From NCBI RefSeq assembly GCF_020181615.1, contig NZ_CP084029.1, positions 1,841,875-1,905,874 of the forward strand: a DNA stretch of 64,000 nt, read 5' to 3'. Of the stretch, positions 45,522 to 53,791 are shown piece after piece; the stretch's first letter is position 1; every line of letters starts with the position of its first letter. Source of the DNA: [Mycobacterium] crassicus (GTDB taxonomy: Bacteria > Actinomycetota > Actinomycetes > Mycobacteriales > Mycobacteriaceae). The translations under genes were made by a program, and so were the position numbers. Under the pieces are notes generated by a model, which worked only from the letters and a program-made list of their open reading frames with translations, ran no database searches and had not been told where the DNA came from.

Positions 45522-45852
45522 CGATAAAGACGATGTCGCCGGCCATGTAGCCCCATTCGCTGCGGCGCAACCTCGTGGTGGCGGCTCCGGCCATGAACAG
45601 CATCAGGCCGCAGGCGGCGATCGGCGCCAGCAGTGGTGCCACACCGACGGCCGCGGGAAGCGCCAGGCCGATCGCCCCGAGCAGTTTGATGGTGCCGATG
45701 GCCTTGAGATGGCCGCGGCCGAAGTCGTCGACCCAGTGCTGATTGGCGCCCAGTGCCCGGTATTTCTCCTTCGGCATCAGCAGCAGGGCGGCGCCGCCGG
45801 CGAAAAACCCGGCGGCGACGATGCCGGCGATGATCCACAAAGTGGTGTTCAT
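45469..45852 (-). CDS. DoxX-like membrane protein
   Basis: 127 residues with four membrane helices (LWIIAGIVAAGFFAGGAALLLM, LGAIGLALPAAVGV, LLAPIAACGLMLFMAGAA, MAGDIVFIAMFAFLAW) in the DoxX-like pattern, including HLKAIGTIKLLGAIGL. CAGGAG precedes ATG 45852. It is divergent from an ECF41-type sigma factor gene and preceded by a promoter element matching the one in front of that gene, so it is the probable sigma target. Related DoxX proteins contribute to redox homeostasis; the exact role is open. Confidence 0.85.
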   Translation of the reverse strand: MNTTLWIIAGIVAAGFFAGGAALLLMPKEKYRALGANQHWVDDFGRGHLKAIGTIKLLGAIGLALPAAVGVAPLLAPIAACGLMLFMAGAATTRLRRSEWGYMAGDIVFIAMFAFLAWGRFALQPFA

Positions 45853-45873
45853 GGCGTACTCCTGGGTGTTCGT

Positions 45874-45902
45874 GGTTACCTCGGTCGGGTGGGGTCCGTC
45901 AT
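45874..45902 (+). promoter_or_regulatory. Candidate ECF-type promoter of the sigma factor gene
   Basis: GGTTACC (45874-45880), 16-base spacer, CGTCAT (45897-45902). The -10 CGTC and 16-base spacing match the ECF41 layout, though the -35 differs from the published TGTCACA. It is antiparallel to, and overlaps, an equivalent element on the other strand. Confidence 0.55.
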
Positions 45903-45907
45903 TACCT

Positions 45908-45936
45908 ATGACGGGCCGACACCACGAGAGGTAACC
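45908..45936 (-). promoter_or_regulatory. Candidate ECF-type promoter of the doxX gene
   Basis: On the minus strand: GGTTACC (45936-45930), 16-base spacer, CGTCAT (45913-45908). Motifs and spacing equal those of the plus-strand element. The start site would fall near 45903. Confidence 0.55.
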
Positions 45937-45937
45937 G

Positions 45938-46810
45938 ATGATCTCCGAGTCGCAGCTGGCAGATACCTTCGAACAGCAGCGCCATCGCATGCTGGCGCTG
46001 GCCCATCGGGTGTTGGGCTCGCGGTCAGATGCCGAAGATGCGGTTCAGGAGGCGTGGCTGCGGCTGTCCCGCCAGGACGCCGACGGGATCGACAACCTGC
46101 CCGGGTGGTTGACGACCGTGATCAGCCGCATCTGCATCGACACCCTGCGTTCGCGCGCCGCGCGGCCCGAGGTCTCGATCGATCAAGGCCTTCCCGAACT
46201 CGTGGTGGCCGATGACCGCGACATCCCGGAAGACGCTGCGGTGCTGTCTGATTCGGTCGGCCTGGCTCTGTTGGTGGTGCTGGGGTCGCTGTGTCCTGAC
46301 GAACGCCTGGCATTCGTGCTGCACGACATGTTCGCGGTCCCGTTCGCTGAGATCGGGCCGATTATCGGCAAATCGGCCGATGCCGCCAAGATGCTGGCCA
46401 GCCGGGCGCGCCGCAAAGTCCAGGACGTACCCAGGCCGGCGGGAGACCGGCGGGAGCAGCGCCAGGTCGTCGACGCCTTCCTGTCGGCCGCCCAGTCGGG
46501 CGACTTCGAGGCCCTGCTGCGGGTGCTCGATCCCGACATCACCTGGCGGCAGCACACGGCCCGCGGTGTCACCGTCACGACCGGATCCGGCGAGGTCGTC
46601 GAGGCGGTCCGCCGGGGTCAGGGGGCGCGCATCACCGCACGCCGCGTGCTGGTCAACGGCGAGCCCGGAATCCTGGGCTGGGGCCCTTCTGGCCGGCCGC
46701 TGAGCCTGATGGCGTGCACGGTGCGCAATGGCCGTCTGGTGGGCATCGTGTCGATCGCAGACCCGGTCCGGTTGGCCGGGCTCGATCTGCCTGAGCCTCC
46801 CGATGCGTAG
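45938..46810 (+). CDS. ECF sigma factor with SnoaL-like C-terminal domain (ECF41/SigJ type)
   Basis: 290 residues. Sigma region 2 (QQRHRMLALAHRVLGSRSDAEDAVQEAWLRLSR), region 4 (LCPDERLAFVLHDMFAVPFAEIGPIIGKSADAAKMLASRARRKVQ) and an NTF2/SnoaL-like extension (about 175-285; FLSAAQSGDFEALLRVLDPDITWRQH). There is no anti-sigma gene beside it; in this group the C-terminal domain itself regulates activity. The linked doxX gene and shared promoter motifs suggest autoregulation and a small regulon. ATG 45938 stands just after the antiparallel promoter pair. Confidence 0.88.
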   Translation: MISESQLADTFEQQRHRMLALAHRVLGSRSDAEDAVQEAWLRLSRQDADGIDNLPGWLTTVISRICIDTLRSRAARPEVSIDQGLPELVVADDRDIPEDAAVLSDSVGLALLVVLGSLCPDERLAFVLHDMFAVPFAEIGPIIGKSADAAKMLASRARRKVQDVPRPAGDRREQRQVVDAFLSAAQSGDFEALLRVLDPDITWRQHTARGVTVTTGSGEVVEAVRRGQGARITARRVLVNGEPGILGWGPSGRPLSLMACTVRNGRLVGIVSIADPVRLAGLDLPEPPDA

Positions 46811-46831
46811 CCGCTGACTCTTAATCAGCGG
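46811..46831 (+). terminator. Stem-loop directly after the sigma factor gene
   Basis: CCGCTGA-CTCTTAA-TCAGCGG is a perfect 7-base stem with a 7-base loop starting right after the stop codon. No T-run follows, so it would be an atypical terminator or a 3'-end stabiliser. Confidence 0.45.
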
Positions 46832-46934
46832 GTCCGAAGGACGATCGTTTCTTTGGTCCGGGGTGCACCGAGCGCACCACCGTGTCGTCTGTGGGTCGCG
46901 CGGGCGCTAATGTCATGGTCGCCAGTTGGCGCCG

Positions 46935-47008
46935 GGGGCGGTAGCTCAGTCGGTTAGAGCCGCGGACTCATAATCCGTTGGTCGCGGGTTCGAGCCCCGC
47001 CCGCCCCA
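46935..47008 (+). tRNA. tRNA-Met (anticodon CAT), elongator type
   Basis: Acceptor GGGGCGG pairs with CCGCCCC, with discriminator A. The D arm is GCTCAGTCGGTTAGAGC, the anticodon loop is CTCATAA (CAT), and the T arm is GCGGG-TTCGAGC-CCCGC. The first base pair is G-C, so it is not the initiator. A CAT tRNA could also be tRNA-Ile2 after lysidine modification; Met is the more likely reading. CCA is not encoded. Confidence 0.93.
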
Positions 47009-47155
47009 CCCATGTGCTGTGTTGCCTCGGTTGATGCTTGACACTCCCTGGACGAGGCCGTTGAGCGCGGTCGAGCTGCGGTATCAGGCCGTGTTCGCGG
47101 TGATGGGTGATGGATCGTCGACATGTCAGGTGGCCGGCAAGGCCTCATCAGCCCA

Positions 47156-47917
47156 TCACGTGGCAAAGAACGAGTTGAACAGCGCTTGGAACAGCTCGGG
47201 CATGGTGAGCTCGGGAATCTCGTTGAATGTGGTCATCCCGACGGTTTCCGCTGTGGCCGAGGCGATCTGGTCTGCCGTTAACCCGAGGTAGGCATTATGG
47301 ACTGCCATCCCGAACAGCACGTCCTGCCAACTTGTGTTCCCGAACAGCAGGTCTATCCAACTTGTGGTTAGGGAGTGCGTCGCGTAGATGTCGCCTTGGA
47401 TGTTGAACACTTCGGTGGGATACATGGTGGTGGGGACGGCGCCGGGGGTGGCGCCGAGCATCACGAAACGTAAGGCATTGGCGGGGACGCCGGCCTCGAT
47501 GAGGTCATTTTGGGCGTTGGCCGCCACCAGGCTGCTTTGGGAGTAGGTGAAAATAGTCAGCGGGTCGGTACACACGCCGAGGTTGTTGCAGCCCATGTCG
47601 CCGTTCTGGAAGTCGGTGAGGATCGCGTCGACGAGGATCTTTTCGCCCTGCGGGACGCTCGTCAGGAAGTTATAGGTGTTGGGGGTGGTCAGCGCCACTG
47701 TCGACGCGGCGGTGCCCTCATACCCCAGCGGATCGAGGTACAGGTCCATCCCGTGGCTGATGTAGTTGGCGCTCGGTGTTGGGATTCCGGTCGGGCCCAG
47801 GACCAACGCGTCGGTTGAGCCGTAGAGGAAGTCGTAGTTCTGGTTGGCGGCGTTGGCTCCAGCGGCCAACGCCAGCGCGGCGCCACACAGCGCAGCTCCG
47901 AGGATTACTCGCTTCAT
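47156..47917 (-). CDS. Exported PE-PPE-hydrolase-domain-like protein, copy 1
   Basis: 253 residues. A signal peptide (KRVILGAALCGAALALAAGANA) is followed by a region resembling the PE-PPE serine-hydrolase domain: ALVLGPTGIPTPSANYISHGMDLYLDPLGYEGTAASTVALTTP, a nucleophile-like YSQSS in IFTYSQSSLVAA, and RFVMLGATPGAVPTTMYPTEVFNIQGDIYA. The PE or PPE leader usually attached to this domain is absent; a Sec signal replaces it. The element before Ser is Tyr-Ser-Gln-Ser, close to the GYSQS of the family but without the leading Gly. Activity is likely but unproven. AAGGGGGGA precedes ATG 47917. A paralogue lies just upstream. Confidence 0.8.
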   Translation of the reverse strand: MKRVILGAALCGAALALAAGANAANQNYDFLYGSTDALVLGPTGIPTPSANYISHGMDLYLDPLGYEGTAASTVALTTPNTYNFLTSVPQGEKILVDAILTDFQNGDMGCNNLGVCTDPLTIFTYSQSSLVAANAQNDLIEAGVPANALRFVMLGATPGAVPTTMYPTEVFNIQGDIYATHSLTTSWIDLLFGNTSWQDVLFGMAVHNAYLGLTADQIASATAETVGMTTFNEIPELTMPELFQALFNSFFAT

Positions 47918-48110
47918 CGGGTCCCCCCTTGTTCGCAAAGGTCACAGAGGATTTCGCCCAGTTGAGTTGCTGGGCACGTGATTACATTGATCGACACCGC
48001 CCCCACGGTGGATGTCGATCGTGTGCTGTGGTACCGGTTGTCGACACACGAAGTATTGCCGGTGACGTTAAATTTATCTCCGGAACCGAGAAACTCGGCG
48101 AACGAAATCG
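47918..48110. repeat. Duplicated upstream region, copy 1
   Basis: This stretch aligns along its length with 48919-49080 (shared blocks include GGGTCCCCCC, GTCACAGA/CTCACAGA, GCTGGGC and ACCGGTTGTCGAC), showing that the gene duplication included the upstream region and ribosome binding site. Confidence 0.65.
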
Positions 48111-48183
48111 GCGAGAGGCTAAACCGGACTAGCTGGGACGCGCTGTTGTGGTGGCTGCCCGGGTCCGGTACGGCCGCTAGGCA

Positions 48184-48918
48184 TCACGCGGCGCGGAGCG
48201 CGTTGAGTAGCGCATCCCAGAGCTCGGTGGAGGTAAGTGTCGGAATGTCGTTAATTGTGGTCATCCCGTCGACCACCGTTGTGGCCGAGTCGACTTCGGC
48301 GGGAGTCAGTCCGAGGTAGGCCTCGTGGAGTTCGAGCCCGAGTATGAAGTTCTGCCAACTTGCGCCCAGGGAACCGGGTTCGGCGTAGATGTCACCGTGA
48401 ATGTTGTAGATGTCGGTCGGGTAGAGGTCGTTGGGGACGACGCTGTTGTTGGCGCCGAGCATGACGAAACGTAAGGCGTCGGTCGGGATGTGGTGGGCGG
48501 CGAGTTGCTGTTCGGCGAGAGCTGCGTCGAGGCTGCTCTGCGAGTAGGTGAAAATGGTCAGCGGGTCGCTGCACGCGCCGGAGGCGTCGCAGCCCATGTC
48601 GCCGGCGTTGTAGTCGGCGAGAACCGCGTTGACGAGGATTGCTTCGCCCTGCGGGACGCTCGAAAGGAAGTCGCTGGTTTCGGGGGTGGTCAGTGCCACC
48701 GTCGTCGCGGTGGTTCCGCCATACCCGTTCGGTTCGAGGTACAGGTTGAGCACGTCGCTGATGTAGGCGGCATTCGGTGTCGGGATGCCAGTCGGGCCCA
48801 ACACCAACGCGTTTGTTGAGCCGTAGAGGAAGTCGTAGGTGCCGGCGTCGGCGTTGGCTGCGGTGGCCGCCGCCAGCGCGGCCCCGCACAGCGCGGCGCC
48901 GAAGATCACTTGCTTCAT
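48184..48918 (-). CDS. Exported PE-PPE-hydrolase-domain-like protein, copy 2
   Basis: 244 residues and clearly paralogous to copy 1: the same signal peptide type (KQVIFGAALCGAALAAATAANA), YDFLYGSTNALVLGPTGIPTPNAAYIS, VALTTP, SVPQGEAILVNAVLADYNAGDMGC, the YSQSS element and RFVMLGANNSVVPNDLYPTDIYNIHGDIYA. Both keep a cysteine pair around DPLTIFTYSQSS (GCNNLGVC / GCDASGAC). The region after NIHGDIYA is shorter than in copy 1. ATG 48918 follows ACGGGGGGA. Confidence 0.8.
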   Translation of the reverse strand: MKQVIFGAALCGAALAAATAANADAGTYDFLYGSTNALVLGPTGIPTPNAAYISDVLNLYLEPNGYGGTTATTVALTTPETSDFLSSVPQGEAILVNAVLADYNAGDMGCDASGACSDPLTIFTYSQSSLDAALAEQQLAAHHIPTDALRFVMLGANNSVVPNDLYPTDIYNIHGDIYAEPGSLGASWQNFILGLELHEAYLGLTPAEVDSATTVVDGMTTINDIPTLTSTELWDALLNALRAA

Positions 48919-49080
48919 GGGTCCCCCCGTAGGTCGCAAGCTCACAGATGATGTCGCCGAGCCACTCTGCTGGGCGCGTCATTATGTTGGCCGACATGTC
49001 CCCCCCGGGAGATGCCGAGCGAGCTCTGGCACCGGTTGTCGACGGCAGAATTATCGCAGTTGACGTCCATTTGTTCTACG
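48919..49080. repeat. Duplicated upstream region, copy 2
   Basis: Homologous to 47918-48110; see copy 1. Identity is moderate, so the duplication is not recent. Confidence 0.65.
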
Positions 49081-49149
49081 GAATCAAGGTGAACGCCGAG
49101 TGAAACTGACGGCTGCAGGCCTCGCGAGATGCCGGGCCGATCGGCCGCC

Positions 49150-49374
49150 GAACGCAGTGAGATCGGTCTGGGTCGCCACGCGATGTCAGAGCTGGATGCA
49201 ATACCGGACGGGTTCGTCGGATGACGACAGCGGCACCGCCATCAGTGGGGATTTCTCGTATCCCAGGTTTAGGAACACCACGTCATCGGTGCCGTGACGG
49301 GTGATGAACGGGCAGTAGTACTTGGCGAAGACCTTCCAGGCCGGGGTGGAAACCAAGCGGCTCATCAGGCTCAT
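49150..49374 (-). pseudogene. Decayed methyltransferase (Rv2952-like N-terminal fragment)
   Basis: From ATG 49374 the frame reads MSLMSRLVSTPAWKVFAKYY and continues with GTDDVVFLNLGYEKSPLMAVPLSSSDEPVRYCIQL to an in-frame TGA at 49186-49188. This matches the N-terminus of the phthiotriol-dimycocerosate methyltransferase family ([45 protein letters not shown] in my memory of Rv2952). Directly after the TGA, still in frame, HRVATQTDL continues the homology, with the stop replacing the tyrosine. Similarity ends near 49150 and the SAM-binding domain is gone. It is a truncated pseudogene with one premature stop. Confidence 0.7.
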
Positions 49375-49552
49375 GGGGAAGGTATGCCCCGGATGGGGGC
49401 GCCGTAAAACGGTGACGTCCACCCACCGACCAACGCCGACATCGTTAACTGTGCCATTGACAAATGGCGCGATCGCTGGTGTTGTGTGTGCCGTGGTAGA
49501 ACCTGCTGACTCAGAGTTCCCGGCCGTACCCACCCGCGCAACGTTGCGTGCC

Positions 49553-50479
49553 GTGGTGGCGGCCACTTCCACACGCTGGACTTTGCGCCTCCTTAACAAC
49601 GCCGTTCCGATGAATCGGCCGGGTGTCGCCTTCGCGCGCGGATTGATCGCGACCATCATGGGCAGCCTGGGCTCGATGCCGTCCGGCACTCAGGTCATTC
49701 CGGTGCACGAGGCGGGCGTTCGCGGCGAATGGGTGCTGGGACCGGGTGTCGAGTTCGGCCTGCGGGCCGGCTACTACGTGCACGGCAGTGGATACGTGCT
49801 GTGCTCGACGCGGACGCACCGCAAGCTGGTCGCCAGGTTGTCCGAGGCGACCGGTCTGCCGTTCTTCTCCGTGGACTACCGATTGGCGCCCGAAGACCGG
49901 TTCCCCGCGGCGGCCGACGATGTCGAAGCCGGCTACCGGTGGCTGCTGGCCCAGGGGTACGCCGCCTCCGACATCGTGATCGGTGCGGACTCCGCGGGTG
50001 GTCACCTGACCTGTGACATGTTGCTCGCACATGCCGACGAACCGGACTTTCAGCCGGCCGGTGTCGTGCTGTTCTCCCCGCTGATCGACCTGACCCTGGG
50101 CTTGGCCGAACAACAGGAGAAGGTGCGGCGCGACCCCGCGATCTCGGCGGCCGGGGCCCGGGCACTGGTGGCGCTCTACGTGCAGGGCGACGACCACGAC
50201 AACGTGCGCTTGCGCCTGGACTTCGCCCGGGCGGATCGGTTGCCGCCGGTGTTCACCCAGGTCGGTGGGTTCGAGATGCTCAGTGCCGACTCGCGGTACC
50301 TGGACGCCGAGATCCGCCGGCACGGTGGCGTCAGCACCCTGGAGGTGTGGCCGGGAATGGTCCATGTCTTCCAGGCCCTGCCGCGGCTGGCCCCGGAGGC
50401 CAAACCCGCGCTGCGCCGCGCGGCGGCTTTCATCGCCCAGGCCTATGACGGCCAGTGCGAACTCAAGGAGACCTGCTGA
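49553..50479 (+). CDS. Alpha/beta hydrolase of the hormone-sensitive-lipase family (Lip type)
   Basis: About 308 residues. The oxyanion motif, usually HGGG, reads YVHGSGYVL. Downstream are FSVDYRLAPEDRFPAAADDVEAGYRWL (the DYRLAPE family signature), the nucleophile GADSAGGHL, acid region around MLSADSRYLDAEI and His in MVHVFQALP. Mycobacterial LipR/LipO-type esterases are its relatives. Its stop overlaps the SDR ATG by one base, so it leads an operon with SDR, diiron protein and BVMO and may cleave the esters the BVMO forms. The start is uncertain: GTG 49553 gives the family length; TTG 49544 or ATG 49610 are possible. Confidence 0.8.
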   Translation: MVAATSTRWTLRLLNNAVPMNRPGVAFARGLIATIMGSLGSMPSGTQVIPVHEAGVRGEWVLGPGVEFGLRAGYYVHGSGYVLCSTRTHRKLVARLSEATGLPFFSVDYRLAPEDRFPAAADDVEAGYRWLLAQGYAASDIVIGADSAGGHLTCDMLLAHADEPDFQPAGVVLFSPLIDLTLGLAEQQEKVRRDPAISAAGARALVALYVQGDDHDNVRLRLDFARADRLPPVFTQVGGFEMLSADSRYLDAEIRRHGGVSTLEVWPGMVHVFQALPRLAPEAKPALRRAAAFIAQAYDGQCELKETC

Positions 50480-51336
50480 TGTTCGGACTCGACACGGTGC
50501 TCGCGCTGTTTCGCGGCGAGCAGCGGACGGCCAACGCCAAGGCGGTGGTCACCGGCGCCGGCAGCGGCATCGGACGCTCCTTCGCACTCGAATTGGCCCG
50601 GCGCGGCGGCGACGTCATCTGCGCGGATATCGATGCCGAACGGGCCGCCGAGACGGTGGCGCTCATCGAACAGCTGCCCACCGGCACGGGGCATGCCGCG
50701 CAGTGCGACGTGTCCGACCGCGCCGCGATCGAACAACTGGCCACGCAGGCCCAGGAGATCTTCGGCGGCGCACCGACCCTGGTGATCAACAATGCCGGTG
50801 TCGGAATCGGGGGAAAGTCCGTCGGCGACATCGGTTTCGACGACTGGAACTGGGCGCTCGGGATCAACCTGTGGGGAGTCGTGTACGGCTGCGAGGTCTT
50901 CACACCGCTCCTGCGCGATGCCGGCCGCGGCGGAATCATCAACGTGGCATCGGCGGCCGGATTCGCCGCCGCACCGTCGATGGCGGCCTACAACGTGTCG
51001 AAGGCCGGGGTGATGTCACTGTCGGAGACCCTGGCCGCCGAACTGGACGGCACCGACATCGCCGTCACAGTCCTGTGCCCGACCTTTGTGAAAACCAACG
51101 TCTTCACCGACGGCCGGATCACGCCGGGGTCGATGAACCTCAGTCAGCAGCTGGCCCGCTGGACCGGGCTGTCCGCCGACAATGTCGCGGCCCGCACCCT
51201 GGACGCGCACGACGACGGCCGGCTGTACGTGGTGCCGCAGTTCGACGCCACCGTCATCTGGCACCTGAAGAGGCACTTCCCCGAGCTGTACACCCGGGGA
51301 GCCGGATTGCTCGGCCGCATCCTTCCCCAGAACTGA
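50479..51336 (+). CDS. Short-chain dehydrogenase/reductase
   Basis: 285 residues. Cofactor motif TGAGSGIGRS, then NNAGVGIGG, catalytic Ser in INVASAAGFAAAPSMAAYNVSKAG (YNVSK with Tyr and Lys) and a C-terminal extension ending RILPQN. It resembles SadH (Rv3085) of the mymA operon, which lies beside a flavin monooxygenase and an esterase as here. Asp after the glycine motif (CADID) favours NAD over NADP. It probably oxidises an alcohol to a ketone or aldehyde. ATG 50479 overlaps the hydrolase stop. Confidence 0.87.
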   Translation: MFGLDTVLALFRGEQRTANAKAVVTGAGSGIGRSFALELARRGGDVICADIDAERAAETVALIEQLPTGTGHAAQCDVSDRAAIEQLATQAQEIFGGAPTLVINNAGVGIGGKSVGDIGFDDWNWALGINLWGVVYGCEVFTPLLRDAGRGGIINVASAAGFAAAPSMAAYNVSKAGVMSLSETLAAELDGTDIAVTVLCPTFVKTNVFTDGRITPGSMNLSQQLARWTGLSADNVAARTLDAHDDGRLYVVPQFDATVIWHLKRHFPELYTRGAGLLGRILPQN

Positions 51337-51374
51337 ACGCGCACGAACCGACTCGCGAGAGGGACCAGACGATC

Positions 51375-52295
51375 ATGGCGATGGACCTGGACGACATGCT
51401 GCAGAAGATCAAGGACAAGCAGTGGGCTCTGGTCGACATCGACTGGGATGCACCGGGAGCCGAGCTCATCGAGCCGGAGCTGTGGGCCAAGCTCAAGCCG
51501 TTCATGACCGACCTGATGTGGATCGAGAACGTCGGCGCCCGCGGTTTCGCCGCGCTGGCGAAGAAGGCTCCGAACCCGACCCTGAAGAGCATCTACGAGC
51601 ACTTCCACGCCGAGGAGCAGAAGCACGCGAACGCCGAACTGGCCTTGATGCGCCGGTGGGGAATGCTTGAAGACGACGAGATCCCGCCCCCGAGTGTCAA
51701 CGTGCAACTGGTGATCACCTGGCTCGACAAGTTCTCCGACAGTATGTCGCTGTCGATTCTGGGGACCGTCATCCCGATGCTGGAGGTGGCGCTGGACGGT
51801 GCGCTGATCAAGTTCATCACCGATGAGGTCAAAGACCCGGTGGCGCAAGAAGTGTTCAAGCGGATCAACTCCGACGAGTCGCGCCACCTGGCGGTCGACT
51901 TCGAGGTGATGGACATTCTGGGCCATGCGGACCTGCGCAAGCTGGCGGTCGAATTCGTCGGCAGTTGGATGAACCCCGCACTGCTGATCGGCACGCTGAG
52001 CTACTTCCCGCTGCTGAACAAGATGCGCGACAACATCGTGGCGATGGGCGTCAACGAAGAACGCCTCTACCAGGCCATGCGGCGTTTCCGGAACGTCGGT
52101 GAGCGAAGCGCTTTCGTCCGCCGGGTGCCGATGTACCAGTTCATCTCCTGGCACAGCAAGAAGGTGATCGACCGCAGCTCCAAGTACCACTGGCTGGCCG
52201 ACTCCCTGGTCGCGGTCACCAGCGTCATCCCCAAATCCCTGGTGGAGTACACCCCGTCCTGGTCGGACGAACTGACCTACGAGCCGGTCGCGTGA
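51375..52295 (+). CDS. Ferritin-like diiron protein, putative oxygenase
   Basis: 306 residues. A four-helix-bundle diiron site is readable: Glu in WIENVGARGF (about 51), ExxH in HAEEQKHANAE (about 82), Glu in MLEVALDGAL (about 136) and ExxH in SDESRHLAVDFE (about 173). The pattern is that of ferritin-like oxygenases and desaturases. No signal peptide is present. ATG 51375 follows GAGAGGGAC. It sits between SDR and BVMO genes, so it may introduce the hydroxyl group that the SDR oxidises; that is inference. I do not recognise a named family. Confidence 0.78.
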   Translation: MAMDLDDMLQKIKDKQWALVDIDWDAPGAELIEPELWAKLKPFMTDLMWIENVGARGFAALAKKAPNPTLKSIYEHFHAEEQKHANAELALMRRWGMLEDDEIPPPSVNVQLVITWLDKFSDSMSLSILGTVIPMLEVALDGALIKFITDEVKDPVAQEVFKRINSDESRHLAVDFEVMDILGHADLRKLAVEFVGSWMNPALLIGTLSYFPLLNKMRDNIVAMGVNEERLYQAMRRFRNVGERSAFVRRVPMYQFISWHSKKVIDRSSKYHWLADSLVAVTSVIPKSLVEYTPSWSDELTYEPVA

Positions 52296-53791
52296 AGCAG
52301 CAGCACATGACGACCTCGGTAGCCATCATCGGCGCCGGCTTCGCCGGTATCGGCGCCGCCATGCGCCTCAAAGATCAGGGCATCACCGACTTCGTGATCC
52401 TCGAACGCGATTCGCGGGTCGGGGGCACCTGGCGGGACAACACCTATCCCGGTGCGGAATGCGACATTCCGTCGCGGCTGTACTCCTACAGTTTTGCGCG
52501 CAACCCGGAGTGGTCACAGACCTATTCGGGCAGTGCGGAGATCCTCGGATACATCGACGGCATGGTCGAGTCCGCCGGAATCGCAGCTCATATCCGGTTC
52601 GAACACAATGTGACCGGTGTCGAGTACGACGCCGAGGCAGGGGAGTGGACCGTCGGCCTTTCCGGCCGGGAGCCGCTACGGGCCCGCGCCGTGATCGTGG
52701 CCTCCGGCCCGCTGGCCAATCACAGCTTCCCGAACATCCCGGGTATCGAGACCTACGAGGGACACAAGATCCACAGTGCCCGTTGGGATCACGACTACGA
52801 CTTCGCCGGCAAAAAGGTCGCCGTCATCGGCACCGGATCCAGTGGTGTGCAGATCATCCCGGAACTGGTCAAGGTCGCCAAGTCGGTCAAGGTGTTCCAG
52901 CGGACACCGGGCTGGGTGTTGCCGAAGCTCAACACGTCGACCGGCGATCGGCTCAAGCAGATCTACAAGCACGTACCGCTGGCCGAGAAGCTGATGCGGT
53001 CCGCCTGGTACTGGGGGCACGAGTCGGTCGCCCTCGGCGTGGTGTGGGACACCCCGCTCACCCGCCTGGTGGAAGCTCTCAGTACCGCCAACCTGCGTCT
53101 GCAGGTCAAGGATCCCTGGATGCGTCGCCAGCTGACACCGGACTTCTCGGCCGGCTGCAAGCGACTGCTGATGACCAGCGACTACTACCCGGCGCTACAG
53201 GCGGACAACTGCACCCTGGTGACCTGGCCCATCGCCAGGCTGTCCCCCAAGGGAATCCGCACCGTCGAGGGTATCGAGCATCAGTTCGACGCCATCGTGT
53301 TCGCCACCGGCTTCGAGGTGTCCAAGGCAGGCACCCCCTTCCCGGTCACCGGACTCGAGGGCCGCGACCTGGCGTCGGAGTGGAGCCGCGGCGCCTACGC
53401 CTATCGCAGTGTGGCGGTATCGGGTTATCCGAACCTGTACTTCACCTTCGGTCCGAACTCGGGGCCCGGCCACAACTCGGCGCTGGTCTACATGGAAGCC
53501 CAGATCGACTACATCGCCGAGGCGATTGCCAAGCTGCTGCAGTTCGGGTGGAAGTCGCTCGACGTGCGGCCCGAGGTTCAGGCCCGCTACAACCGGGACA
53601 TCCAGCGGCGCCTGCAGTCCACCACGTGGAACTCCGGGTGCCAGAGTTGGTATCTGACCGAAGACGGCTTCAACGCCACCATGTTCCCGGGATTCGCCAC
53701 CCAGTATGTCAACCAGCTCAAGACAGTGGATCTGCACGACTTCACGATCACCGAGGCGACGACGGTCGGTGACCCCGTGCTGACTGCCTAG
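52292..53791 (+). CDS. Baeyer-Villiger-type flavin monooxygenase (MymA-like)
   Basis: 499 residues. FAD motif GAGFAGIGAA, GGTWRDNTYPGAECDIPSRLYSYSFA, the Baeyer-Villiger fingerprint as YEGHKIHSARWDHDYD (FxGxxxHxxxW type with Tyr for Phe), NADPH motif GTGSSGVQIIP and the ATGF segment FATGFEVSKA. It would convert a ketone to an ester with NADPH and oxygen. The closest named relative I recall is MymA (Rv3083). GTG 52292 overlaps the upstream stop (GTGA); ATG 52307 is the alternative start. Confidence 0.88.
   Translation: MKQQHMTTSVAIIGAGFAGIGAAMRLKDQGITDFVILERDSRVGGTWRDNTYPGAECDIPSRLYSYSFARNPEWSQTYSGSAEILGYIDGMVESAGIAAHIRFEHNVTGVEYDAEAGEWTVGLSGREPLRARAVIVASGPLANHSFPNIPGIETYEGHKIHSARWDHDYDFAGKKVAVIGTGSSGVQIIPELVKVAKSVKVFQRTPGWVLPKLNTSTGDRLKQIYKHVPLAEKLMRSAWYWGHESVALGVVWDTPLTRLVEALSTANLRLQVKDPWMRRQLTPDFSAGCKRLLMTSDYYPALQADNCTLVTWPIARLSPKGIRTVEGIEHQFDAIVFATGFEVSKAGTPFPVTGLEGRDLASEWSRGAYAYRSVAVSGYPNLYFTFGPNSGPGHNSALVYMEAQIDYIAEAIAKLLQFGWKSLDVRPEVQARYNRDIQRRLQSTTWNSGCQSWYLTEDGFNATMFPGFATQYVNQLKTVDLHDFTITEATTVGDPVLTA

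Noticed and set aside
49186..49689. 167-aa ORF as a complete novel gene
   Set aside because: Only the last 62 residues match a methyltransferase N-terminus; the earlier part is antisense to the esterase gene's upstream region.
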